Below are positions 52,839-61,268 of a stretch of DNA of 64,000 nt, piece after piece. The stretch comes from JANQEU01 sp965242805 (GTDB lineage Bacteria; Bacteroidota; Bacteroidia; Cytophagales; Cyclobacteriaceae). The position numbers were made by a program, and so were the translations under genes. The stretch's first letter is position 1. Every line of letters starts with the position of its first letter. The stretch lies in the NCBI GenBank assembly GCA_965242805.1, contig CBDETD010000002.1, forward strand, positions 5,704,001 through 5,768,000, given 5' to 3'. The notes beneath the pieces were generated by a model. That model searched no databases. It was given only the letters and a program-made list of their open reading frames with translations, and was not told where the DNA came from.

Positions 52839-53681
52839 TCATGGGATCCATTTAACATCACTGAAGTCAGGTTTCCTTTTTTCCAGAAAAGCATTTCTGC
52901 CTTCTTTTGCCTCTTCAGTCATGTAGGCCAGTCGTGTGGCCTCACCTGCAAATACCTGCTGACCTACCATGCCATCATCCGTAAGATTAAAAGCGAATTT
53001 TAGCATTTTGATTGAGGTGGGGGACTTTTCCAATATTTCCATAGCCCACTGATAGGCTGTGGATTCCAGGTCATCATGAGGAATTACTGCGTTCACCATA
53101 CCCATTTCATAAGCTTCCTGGGCAGAATAATTCCTACCTAGAAAGAAAATTTCTCTTGCCCTTTTCTGTCCTACCATTTTTGCCAGGTAAGCTGAGCCAT
53201 ATCCTCCATCGAAACTGGTGACATCAGCATCTGTCTGCTTGAAGATAGCATGTTCTTCGCTGGCAAGTGACAGATCACAAACAACGTGCAGACTATGACC
53301 TCCACCAACGGCCCATCCTGGAATTACAGCGATTACCACTTTTGGCATGAATCTGATCAATCGTTGAACCTCAAGAATGTTCAACCTCGGCATACCATCA
53401 TCGTCAACGTAACCTTGTTCCCCTCGTGTTCTTTGATCCCCACCACTGCAAAATGAGTGGATCCCATCCTTTGGTGATGGTCCCTCGGCACTAAACAGGA
53501 CAACCCCTACAGAAGTATCCTCTCTGGCATCAAGAAATGCTGTATATAGCTCGTGTACAGTTTTAGGACGAAACGCGTTTCTTACTTCCGGTCTATTGAA
53601 TGCGATGCGAGCTACGCCTCCGGATTTTCTGTACGTGATATCTTCGTATTCCCTTACGGTTTTCCAATTTGGATTATTCAT
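52839..53681 (-). CDS. menB: 1,4-dihydroxy-2-naphthoyl-CoA synthase
   Basis: 280 residues of the crotonase fold. Family motifs: ARIAFNRPEVRNAFRPKT, FCSGGDQRTRG (oxyanion), GWAVGGGHSLH, DLSLASEEHAIFKQTDADV, SFDGGYGSAYLAKMVGQKR and LGRNYSAQEAYEMGMVNAV. The QTDAD motif, with Asp where bicarbonate-dependent MenB enzymes have Gly, identifies the bicarbonate-independent type II group. It cyclises o-succinylbenzoyl-CoA to DHNA-CoA in menaquinone synthesis. Overlaps menD by 8 bp, so translationally coupled. Last gene of the men operon. Confidence 0.95.
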   Translation of the reverse strand: MNNPNWKTVREYEDITYRKSGGVARIAFNRPEVRNAFRPKTVHELYTAFLDAREDTSVGVVLFSAEGPSPKDGIHSFCSGGDQRTRGEQGYVDDDGMPRLNILEVQRLIRFMPKVVIAVIPGWAVGGGHSLHVVCDLSLASEEHAIFKQTDADVTSFDGGYGSAYLAKMVGQKRAREIFFLGRNYSAQEAYEMGMVNAVIPHDDLESTAYQWAMEILEKSPTSIKMLKFAFNLTDDGMVGQQVFAGEATRLAYMTEEAKEGRNAFLEKRKPDFSDVKWIP

Positions 53682-55353
53682 TTATTAGGTCTTTTATCTC
53701 AAAATAGACTTTCCTGTTAGTTTTTAGATCGGTTTGGATTTCCAAAATCTTTGGTTTCGGGCTTTGATCGAAAAATGTAGTAAGTGCCAACTCAAGGGTA
53801 ATGTCATCGTTTGCCTTGGCGTAAGAAAAACCAATGTCATCAGCAACTATTTTTAAGTCTTTATTGTGAGGAGTAATGAAATGCTCTTCTTTTTCAATTT
53901 CCTTAAGGTCACTGGGTCCCTTTATTAGATCAAAGATTCCTCCTCCAAAATTATTAAATACAATGATCCTTAGGTTCGATAGATCGTACTCATGAAAAAA
54001 GGCATTCCTATCGTAAAGAAAGCTGAGATCACCCGTCATCAGAACAACCAGGCGACTATTATTCAAAGCATGGCCGACGGCAGTCCCGTTTGTACCATCG
54101 ATTCCACTGGTTCCTCGATTGCAGAATACGTTTATTCCCAGCTTATTATTCAAACCAATGAAATTGGCATAGCGCACAGGCATACTATTACCAAGGTGAA
54201 GATCTATTTGATTGGGAAGAACCTTCATTACATCATAAAATGCTGAAAACTCTGAATACGGCAGACTGTCAAGATTACCAATTATTTCCGCACCATTTTG
54301 GTCAGCCTTGGTCCATTTCTCTTCGTAGGCCGGATCCTGCGCACCACTTTTCTCCAATCTCTTAAGCACTTCATCAATATCACCAATTACGAAATTCTTT
54401 TGAGTTTTGAAAGGGTTGGCTGTTTGGTAAGATTCCGAAAGATGCCATTCTACCGGTTTCGATTCACGCAGGAACAGTTTAAGGTTTTTACTGATGATTG
54501 ATTTACCAATGGTAAGAATGAGGTCAGGCTCCAATTCTCTCCATTTTTGTTTGTTTTGAAGGAATAGGTCCTGATGGACGATTGTGGTATCGAGGTCTAT
54601 GCCATTCGAAATAATGTCGCTGATCACGGGTACATGCTGATTGCTTTGAAGCATGTTCAGGAGTTTGCTTGTTTCCTTTTTAGGCCAACCCTGGCCGAGC
54701 ACAATGATCTTCTTTTTTTTACTACTCCAATCAGAAAACAGTGAATCAATTTGAAGTTTGGTAGCGTGTCCGGGAATCTCTCGGGATATTTTCAATCCCT
54801 TCGAAAAAGAAAGTTTTTCTCCTTTCTTCGGATAAAAAGGTTCTCTGAATGGTATATTCACATGTACAGGTCCTGCTGTGCCAGTAGTTGCCATGTCGAT
54901 GGCTTCATTCAGTTTACGCTGATATTCCCATTGAGCGTCGGGATGATCAAGGTCAACAGGTAATTGATAAAACGCCTTTGTATGATTTGCGAATACATTT
55001 TGTTGACGAATGGTCTGTCCATCCCATTGATCAATCCATTCAGGTGGACGATCTGCAGAAAGTATGACCAACGGGATCTCCTGGTAAAATGCCTCTGCAA
55101 TAGCAGGTGCATAATTTAGAAGTGCTGTCCCTGAAGTACAACATAATACAACAGGTGAATGAGTTTGTTGTGATAAACCCAGGGCAATAAAACCGGCTGA
55201 TCGTTCATCTACGATCACGTATTTTTGGATTTTCTTGTTGCGGTGGAAGCTGACACTCAATGCAGCATTTCTGGAACCTGGCGAAAAAACCGCATGTTTA
55301 ACTCCTTTCAGGTTACAGATCTCTGATGTATCAAATACTACCTGGTGCATCAA
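53674..55353 (-). CDS. menD: 2-succinyl-5-enolpyruvyl-6-hydroxy-3-cyclohexene-1-carboxylate synthase
   Basis: 559 residues, ThDP-dependent. N-terminal pyrimidine-binding domain with FSPGSRNAALSVSFHRN, DERSAGFIALGLSQQT and PVVLCCTSGTALLNYAPAIAEA; the QWDGQTIRQ region is conserved; C-terminal PP-binding motif GDLSFLYDRNAF with the downstream IVFNNFGGGIFDL. Converts isochorismate and 2-oxoglutarate to SEPHCHC. Overlaps menF by 4 bp and menB by 8 bp. Confidence 0.95.
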   Translation of the reverse strand: MMHQVVFDTSEICNLKGVKHAVFSPGSRNAALSVSFHRNKKIQKYVIVDERSAGFIALGLSQQTHSPVVLCCTSGTALLNYAPAIAEAFYQEIPLVILSADRPPEWIDQWDGQTIRQQNVFANHTKAFYQLPVDLDHPDAQWEYQRKLNEAIDMATTGTAGPVHVNIPFREPFYPKKGEKLSFSKGLKISREIPGHATKLQIDSLFSDWSSKKKKIIVLGQGWPKKETSKLLNMLQSNQHVPVISDIISNGIDLDTTIVHQDLFLQNKQKWRELEPDLILTIGKSIISKNLKLFLRESKPVEWHLSESYQTANPFKTQKNFVIGDIDEVLKRLEKSGAQDPAYEEKWTKADQNGAEIIGNLDSLPYSEFSAFYDVMKVLPNQIDLHLGNSMPVRYANFIGLNNKLGINVFCNRGTSGIDGTNGTAVGHALNNSRLVVLMTGDLSFLYDRNAFFHEYDLSNLRIIVFNNFGGGIFDLIKGPSDLKEIEKEEHFITPHNKDLKIVADDIGFSYAKANDDITLELALTTFFDQSPKPKILEIQTDLKTNRKVYFEIKDLINE

Positions 55354-56531
55354 TCAAAAATTAATCGCTTCAATGTTTGCATTTTAAGATCGGTTTCGAC
55401 CAATTCATTTTCAGGTATTGAATCTTCCGTAATTCCGGCTCCAGCGTAAAACCTCCCAATACCATTGGAGATCTTCATGCATCGTAGATTCACAAAAAGA
55501 TTGGAATCGTTATTAATATTAACGGGTCCAAGAAAGCCTGAAAATAATTCCCTGTTGAAAGATTCATGTGACTTTATGAAATTCAAAGCTGGTCTCAAAG
55601 GCATTCCGCATACAGCTGAAGTCGGATGCAAAAGATTCATCATGACAGTGCCTAATTGCCCCATTGAGACCTCTTTCATATCGACGGTGTACACTGTTTT
55701 CAAATGGGCCAGGTTTCCTGCCTTTACCGTTTTTGGACCTATTTCCGTAAATTCTCGAAGCCTGATTTTCTTAAAACACTCAATGATATATCTGCTGACC
55801 ATTGCCTGCTCTTCAATTTCTTTTTGTGTCCATCCTACGGTATTAAGTGACTGACCATCTTCAAGTTTTTGAGTGCCAGCCAGTGAAACGGTTTCAAAAT
55901 ACCTACTATCCTTCAATGAAAGAAGTGACTCTGGGGTTGCACCTAGCCATAAACCCTGATGTTTATCGAAAAGAACATAGACGAATGCGTTGGTGTAACT
56001 ATCACAAGCTTTCCAAAAAACATTCATTGGATCGAACCCCTGAGGAAGCCTGACATCATCGTACCTTGAAATTACAACTTTATCAAGCTGGTGTTCCCTG
56101 ATTTGTTGAATAGCCTGACTAACACTTTGCTTATAGTCTAAGGGGATTTTGTTTTCCCGAAACTCTGATTGACTTCTCAGCTGAGTTTTCGAATTCAGTA
56201 ATCCATCCAGTTCCTTACTGCCAATTACCGGATTTATAGTCAGAATTGGTTTTTGGTCCTGTTTCCAGGTAAAATTGACATCAGCCTTAATCATTGAAGG
56301 CTTACATGGATGATGATTGAGGAATGGATTTACCGCAAACCCGGAAATTACATCTTCAAGGTCATCAGCAAAAATCTCCTGGTCTGGTCGTAGATCTACG
56401 ATGCCTCTTATGGTATCATGTTGGGGAAGCCTCCAAATGGCAACAGGGAAACCCCGATCGATGGCCAATTGGAACAATTCCGTAGCATTATAATCCAATA
56501 ATTTCTTCTCGCTACTTCCCGGCTCCTTCAC
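55350..56531 (-). CDS. menF: isochorismate synthase
   Basis: 393 residues. Chorismate-utilising domain: YKQSVSQAIQQIREHQLDKVVISR, FDKHQGLWLGATPESLL, SLAGTQ, FLGPVN and AGITEDSIPENEL are the family's C-terminal motifs, with a conserved Glu in the WTQKEIEEQAMVSRYI helix. Converts chorismate to isochorismate. The name menF is by pathway context; EntC-type siderophore use is unlikely beside menD and menB. Overlaps the thioesterase gene upstream and menD downstream by 4 bp each. Confidence 0.93.
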   Translation of the reverse strand: MKEPGSSEKKLLDYNATELFQLAIDRGFPVAIWRLPQHDTIRGIVDLRPDQEIFADDLEDVISGFAVNPFLNHHPCKPSMIKADVNFTWKQDQKPILTINPVIGSKELDGLLNSKTQLRSQSEFRENKIPLDYKQSVSQAIQQIREHQLDKVVISRYDDVRLPQGFDPMNVFWKACDSYTNAFVYVLFDKHQGLWLGATPESLLSLKDSRYFETVSLAGTQKLEDGQSLNTVGWTQKEIEEQAMVSRYIIECFKKIRLREFTEIGPKTVKAGNLAHLKTVYTVDMKEVSMGQLGTVMMNLLHPTSAVCGMPLRPALNFIKSHESFNRELFSGFLGPVNINNDSNLFVNLRCMKISNGIGRFYAGAGITEDSIPENELVETDLKMQTLKRLIFD

Positions 56532-56950
56532 TTTTCTCTACTTAAAATGGCCATTGTTATTCGGCTTATACACACGAGCTCATCGATTTCATTGAATATT
56601 TTGATTTGCCAGACATGAGTACCTTTTCCCACATGGATTGGTTGACATATTCCAGTTACATCACCTGATCGAGCACTTTTAACATGATTTGCATTTATAT
56701 CTAATCCCACAGCATATTGATTGCCCTCTTTGAGAACAAGGGTTGCCGCAACGCTACCCATAGTTTCCGCCAGAGCTACAGATGCACCCCCATGCAACAA
56801 TCCGTAAGGTTGGATTGTTCTCTTGTCGACAGGCATTTTAGCCTTTAGATAATCCTGGCCGATCTCAGTAAATTCTATCCCAAGGTGGTCAACCATGGTA
56901 CCTTTGCCGATATGATTGAGTTGTTCGATTTTTATTTCCGGAGAAAACAT
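56528..56950 (-). CDS. hotdog thioesterase, probable DHNA-CoA hydrolase
   Basis: 140 residues from ATG 56950; a longer frame to 57028 would overlap the divergent phosphatase gene. PaaI/MenI-like hotdog with LLHGGASVALAETMGS (H53, E62 in family positions), GLDINANHVKSAR and the closing WQIKIFNEIDELVCISRITM. In Bacteroidota men operons this gene type often precedes menF and menD, and DHNA-CoA hydrolysis would supply the otherwise missing step, so MenI activity is inferred by context. Stop and menF start overlap (ATGA). Confidence 0.85.
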   Translation of the reverse strand: MFSPEIKIEQLNHIGKGTMVDHLGIEFTEIGQDYLKAKMPVDKRTIQPYGLLHGGASVALAETMGSVAATLVLKEGNQYAVGLDINANHVKSARSGDVTGICQPIHVGKGTHVWQIKIFNEIDELVCISRITMAILSREK

Positions 56951-56992
56951 AGAAAGGGTTAGATTCGCGCCTTTGGGCAAATATACATCTGC

Positions 56993-57625
56993 ATGCCAAA
57001 TACGAAGAATATTTTCATTGTGCGCCATGGTGAGACTGAATTCAATCGAAAGGGAATGGTTCAGGGTAGTGGTATCGATGCCCCTTTGAATGAAATGGGA
57101 AGGAATCAGGCAGTAGCATTTTATAACACCTACAAAGAGTATCCTTTTGAGAAGATTTATGTGTCAAACTTGCTAAGAACTCAGCAATCGATTCAGAGAT
57201 TTATTGATGACAACATTCCTTATGAAAAGCTGGCGGGGCTCAATGAGATCAGCTGGGGATCGCAGGAAGGAAAACCATTTTCACCCGAGTCTGCACAACT
57301 GTATGAGAAGACTGTTGAACAATGGAACAATGGGGATCTGGATGTTAATATCGCCGGTGGTGAATCTCCCAATCAGGTAAGGGAACGGCAGAAAGTAGCC
57401 ATTGATCACATTCTTTCTATGAATGGGGAGAAGGAGGTATTGATCTGTATGCATGGTCGGGCTATGAGGATCTTATTGTCCTGGTTATTAGGACACAGTT
57501 TGAAATTGATGGATAATTTTGCCCATGCGAATCTTGGATTATATCAATTAGTCTATTCAGGTTCACGGTTCCGTATTACCAGATTCAACGATACTTCTCA
57601 TTTGAATGGGCTGGGACCTGTTTGA
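56993..57625 (+). CDS. histidine phosphatase family protein
   Basis: 210 residues. Catalytic motif IVRHGETEFN with H12 flanked by R11 and G13; the second His in CMHGRAMR and the Glu in GLNEISWGSQEG complete the phosphatase pattern of the dPGM/PhoE branch. Short and without the mutase-specific loop, so a broad phosphatase rather than a glycolytic mutase. It diverges from the thioesterase gene with 42 bp between starts. Substrate unknown. Confidence 0.92.
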   Translation: MPNTKNIFIVRHGETEFNRKGMVQGSGIDAPLNEMGRNQAVAFYNTYKEYPFEKIYVSNLLRTQQSIQRFIDDNIPYEKLAGLNEISWGSQEGKPFSPESAQLYEKTVEQWNNGDLDVNIAGGESPNQVRERQKVAIDHILSMNGEKEVLICMHGRAMRILLSWLLGHSLKLMDNFAHANLGLYQLVYSGSRFRITRFNDTSHLNGLGPV

Positions 57626-57638
57626 AACATAGAATAGT

Positions 57639-58259
57639 ATGCAAATACCAGATAAGAATACCATTTTCCCACTGGAGAATATTGAAAGACTGTGTTTTTT
57701 GAAGAACATTATTAAGAATCCCAATATTGAAGTAGGGGATTATACTTATTATGATGACTTCGAAAGTGTTGAAAATTTTGAAAAGAATGTGAAATATCAT
57801 TTTGACTTTGTAGGTGACAAATTGATCATCGGGAAATTCTGCATGATAGCGTCTGATGTTACTTTTATCATGAATGGAGGAAACCATATTACCAATGCTA
57901 TTACCACATACCCCTTTGACGTTTTTGGTGGAGATTGGTCACGTGCAATGGAAGGAAAGGAATATCCCTACAAAGGTGATACGGTTATTGGAAATGATGT
58001 GTGGATCGGATACAACTCAACGATAATGCCTGGAATAAAGATAGGGGACGGGGCGATTGTAGCGACTAATTCGACGGTGGTTCACGATGTCGCACCATAC
58101 TCCATCATTGGAGGAAACCCGGCAAAAGAGATCAGAAAAAGGTTTGATGAAAATGAAATTGAGAAACTATTAAGGTTGAAATGGTGGGATTGGGATATGG
58201 AGAAAATAACCAGAAATATTGATAGATTAACTGGTAATGATCTATCAAAATTTGATTGA
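57639..58259 (+). CDS. Vat/CatB-like xenobiotic O-acetyltransferase
   Basis: 206 residues, left-handed beta-helix of hexapeptide repeats (VIGNDVWIGYNSTIMPGIKI, IGDGAIVATNSTVV). The catalytic His is in NGGNHITNAITTYPF (H83), typical of the Vat(D)/CatB group that acetylates streptogramin A or chloramphenicol; VGDYTYYDDFE near the start is also conserved. Chromosomal members may have other natural acceptors, so resistance is not proven. Follows the phosphatase gene by 13 bp. Ends 23 bp before a convergent stop. Confidence 0.9.
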   Translation: MQIPDKNTIFPLENIERLCFLKNIIKNPNIEVGDYTYYDDFESVENFEKNVKYHFDFVGDKLIIGKFCMIASDVTFIMNGGNHITNAITTYPFDVFGGDWSRAMEGKEYPYKGDTVIGNDVWIGYNSTIMPGIKIGDGAIVATNSTVVHDVAPYSIIGGNPAKEIRKRFDENEIEKLLRLKWWDWDMEKITRNIDRLTGNDLSKFD

Positions 58260-58282
58260 ATGAACAATGAATAGGTGATTTT

Positions 58283-60253
58283 TCACCTCGGTTCCAGTCT
58301 GATATCAAACAGTCTCATAGCTAGCACCTTACCGGGATTTTCATGACTGGCTAGATAGATCCGGCCCTCCTTCGTTTCAAGGCCCTCACCATAAACTTCA
58401 TAATCGACATACTTGCGATTTTCATCCTGATCGAATGTAAGAAGTGCACTGGGCCATTCCTGGGATCCATCTTCTTCCCATTTTATATCACACGATTTCA
58501 ATTCCTCAATTACCGACTCCTCTTGTTTATCTAGCGTAGTATTTCTGATATTAAGATTCATTTTCATGCTTAGCTCGGAGTAGGGAACAAGTTGTGGGAA
58601 GTTCTGATAGAATTTCCGAACGAAGAATTCAGATTCATCTTCTTTTTCAAGCATTAGGAATGCGTTGGCAAGGCCCTCATACACCCTGCCCAATAGTAAC
58701 TTTTCATACTGGGGGTTGAGCGTAGGGTCTTCAAGGATAGCCTGAAACAAATCGATCGCTTTTTGGGGCTCATCATCTTCCAAATGAAATTGGGCGATGA
58801 AATAGTTGTAGTATTTCAACACTCCTTCGCGTTGATCAGATCTTTTCTTTTCTTCAAATACATCGATGAAGTAGGAGGGGTTGAAATCTTTGATCACTTC
58901 CCAAATCTCATCAAAGAATATAGTGTTTTCCGATGCGAAGAGGTTGTACAAAACCAGGAATCGTTCCGGATTTGCTGACAATTCGCTCGTCAATAGTAGA
59001 AGAGCGTTCTCCTTTTTGAAGTAATGCAAGATTATCTCCCCAAGGTAAGACGGATTGAGCCAGTAATACTTATCTAAAAATTGATATTCATTGATCTTCT
59101 GTTTGTGGTATAAGTATTGGAAAAGGAGTGTATTTCGATCGTACTGCACCTTACCCCATGTTGAGTTGATATGAAGTTCTTTGAATTGCGCAGCTTTATC
59201 CCGGTACTTTTTCGAATTTTCCAGATCACCTGCATAATACATCAATCGAGCCATAGCAATGTTATTCCACCCAAACCCGGGGGTTGTACCTAATATTCCA
59301 ATGGAGTTGTCAATCAATGCTTTTGCTTTGGGTATGTCATTTTTAAAAATGTTTATTACCGACTCCATATAGTCAAATTCCTTTGTGCTTTTACGGAAGT
59401 AGTTATCCTGTCTACGAGCCAGATTATAATACTCTTCTGCATTGTCAAACTTACTTTGAATGAACTGGAGGTTTCCGTAGTTATTATTGGAGAGATAATC
59501 CAAACGCTTTAATTGACTTGCACAATACTCAGCTGAGTCAATTTTCAAAAGGTATGAATAGACGATGTCTTTGTAGTGATAGTAATTACCGTCAGGATTA
59601 TTAGCAAATTCAGGGAACCATTGCCGTACATATCGTCTGTTTCTTCGATCGACGATTTTGATAGAGTCCGCAAATCTCGAAGCCATTCTGACATTTTCCT
59701 CGATTGAGGGCATAAGGAAATCAAACCTATCAGGTCCATACGTTCGGTTCCTGTGATAGATCCAGGATATGGTGGCGTATGGATCGGCGCCGAAATTGAA
59801 AACAAAATTTCTTTCGATCAATTTCCTGGCTGCTTCAATAGCCAGATCAGGCCTTTCAACATATTGATAGCTTTTTTCCAGAAGATCGATCAGAATTGCG
59901 TACTTACGTTGAAGTTGGTACGTGTTGATATAGACATAAAGGTCTGTGGACCTTGTCAATTCTCTTCTGAAATCAGTTTCCATCAGGGCAACAGCCCTTT
60001 TCAGGGGTTTTATTGCTTTTTCATAACCCAACTTATCAGAAGCCCGAAAGTACCTGTACAAACCTTCGAAGTAATAACCAGTGTAATAGGTGCTATCTAT
60101 CTGAATGAATTTCTGACTTAATTCAAAGGCCTCTCTGTCGCGGAACGATCCTTCAAAATCTCTTTCGAGTCGATCAATCTCAATCCGTTGCGAAAATGAT
60201 TGAATGCAGAGGAGCAAGTAAAATAGAAAGAAAGAAAATCTCGATCGGAGCAT
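58283..60253 (-). CDS. exported TPR-like protein
   Basis: 656 residues with a signal peptide (FFLFYLLLCIQSFSQ). The body is almost entirely helical with repeated pairs typical of TPR: for example YYTGYYFEGLYRYFRASDKLGYE, PQKAIDLFQAILEDPTLNPQ, LLLGRVYEGLANAFLMLEKEDE. The last 60 residues form a beta segment (WPSALLTFDQDENRKYVD, YLASHENPGKVLAMRLFD). No catalytic motif. Last gene of the transglutaminase-MoxR operon, 4 bp after MoxR, suggesting a scaffold or a substrate adaptor for that system. Confidence 0.75.
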   Translation of the reverse strand: MLRSRFSFFLFYLLLCIQSFSQRIEIDRLERDFEGSFRDREAFELSQKFIQIDSTYYTGYYFEGLYRYFRASDKLGYEKAIKPLKRAVALMETDFRRELTRSTDLYVYINTYQLQRKYAILIDLLEKSYQYVERPDLAIEAARKLIERNFVFNFGADPYATISWIYHRNRTYGPDRFDFLMPSIEENVRMASRFADSIKIVDRRNRRYVRQWFPEFANNPDGNYYHYKDIVYSYLLKIDSAEYCASQLKRLDYLSNNNYGNLQFIQSKFDNAEEYYNLARRQDNYFRKSTKEFDYMESVINIFKNDIPKAKALIDNSIGILGTTPGFGWNNIAMARLMYYAGDLENSKKYRDKAAQFKELHINSTWGKVQYDRNTLLFQYLYHKQKINEYQFLDKYYWLNPSYLGEIILHYFKKENALLLLTSELSANPERFLVLYNLFASENTIFFDEIWEVIKDFNPSYFIDVFEEKKRSDQREGVLKYYNYFIAQFHLEDDEPQKAIDLFQAILEDPTLNPQYEKLLLGRVYEGLANAFLMLEKEDESEFFVRKFYQNFPQLVPYSELSMKMNLNIRNTTLDKQEESVIEELKSCDIKWEEDGSQEWPSALLTFDQDENRKYVDYEVYGEGLETKEGRIYLASHENPGKVLAMRLFDIRLEPR

Positions 60254-60257
60254 TCCT

Positions 60258-61262
60258 TTATTCTGGTTTCAAATTAAGTTTTGCCAGTCTTTTGATCTCT
60301 GATTTGGTTATTGAATCCAAAGCATCTTTTTCAGAGTTCTTGTTCTTGAAAAGCAACCTGTGCTGTAGGACCGGTTTGATAAGACCGTTGAGGTCATCTT
60401 CCACTACATAATTTCTTTTTTCGATCAGTGCAAAAGCTCTCAAGCATCGAAGTAGTGTGATCCCACTACGGACAGATGCCCCCAAGGTGATACCCTGATG
60501 ATCTCTCGTTGCCCGAATGATCCTATTTACGCTTTTAATGATCTCTTCATGGATAAAAACTTCTTCAGCCTCTTGTTGAAGCTCAAGTACATCCTTCATT
60601 TCCAATACGGATTCAACATTCTCCTGGAATTTCAATATGTCCAAATGTTGCTTGTAGATGTTCAATTCTACATCTTCGGATACATAGCCGAAATTGATCT
60701 TCATGAAAAACCGATCCAATTGTGCCGTTGGAAGGGGATAGGTACCTTCCATTTCAATTGGATTTTGAGTGGCTATCACGAAAAATAATTTCTCCAATTG
60801 ATAGGTTTGATCACCAATTGATATCTGCTGTTCAGCCATACACTCCAGTAAAGCCGACTGGACTTTCGGAGAGGCTCTGTTAATTTCATCGGAGAGAAGA
60901 ATGTTGGTAAACAGAGGCCCCTTCTTGAAGACAAAATCCATATTCTTTTCGTCGTATACATGAGTACCTACAAGATCCATAGGAAGAAGATCAGGAGTGA
61001 ATTGGATCCTTTTAAATGACGCGTGCTTTTCAGGATGTGAAGTGTCTTCAGAAAGAGAGTTGGCAAGGGTTTTGGCCATCACCGTTTTACCTGCACCTGG
61101 ATTGTCCTCTAATAATATATGCCCTTTCGCCAGCAGACATGTTATCACCAGCTTAATTTGATCATGGTGACCTTTGATCACTTTTTCTATGTTTCGGATC
61201 AATGCGTCGATGCGACTCACAGACTCAGTTGTTTCTTTCGCAATCGTTTCTTCGGTTGCCAT
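60258..61262 (-). CDS. MoxR-family AAA ATPase
   Basis: 334 residues. Walker A GAGKTVMAKTLA, pore-loop-like DLVGTHVYDEKN, Walker B LLSDEINRASPKVQ, sensor 1 VIATQNPIEMEG, PTAQLDRFFMKI and the late GASVRSGITLLRCLRA arginine region. MoxR ATPases act as chaperones in operons with DUF58 and transglutaminase proteins, as here. Cytoplasmic. It starts 6 bp after the transglutaminase gene. Confidence 0.96.
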   Translation of the reverse strand: MATEETIAKETTESVSRIDALIRNIEKVIKGHHDQIKLVITCLLAKGHILLEDNPGAGKTVMAKTLANSLSEDTSHPEKHASFKRIQFTPDLLPMDLVGTHVYDEKNMDFVFKKGPLFTNILLSDEINRASPKVQSALLECMAEQQISIGDQTYQLEKLFFVIATQNPIEMEGTYPLPTAQLDRFFMKINFGYVSEDVELNIYKQHLDILKFQENVESVLEMKDVLELQQEAEEVFIHEEIIKSVNRIIRATRDHQGITLGASVRSGITLLRCLRAFALIEKRNYVVEDDLNGLIKPVLQHRLLFKNKNSEKDALDSITKSEIKRLAKLNLKPE

Positions 61263-61268
61263 AGGTGT

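Noticed and set aside
56951..57028. Longer N-terminus of the hotdog thioesterase
   Set aside because: It would overlap the divergent phosphatase start, and the hotdog family begins near ATG 56950.
58273..58288. AGGTGA-TTTT-TCACCT hairpin between convergent genes
   Set aside because: Only a 6-bp stem overlapping a stop codon, no U-tract; likely by chance.
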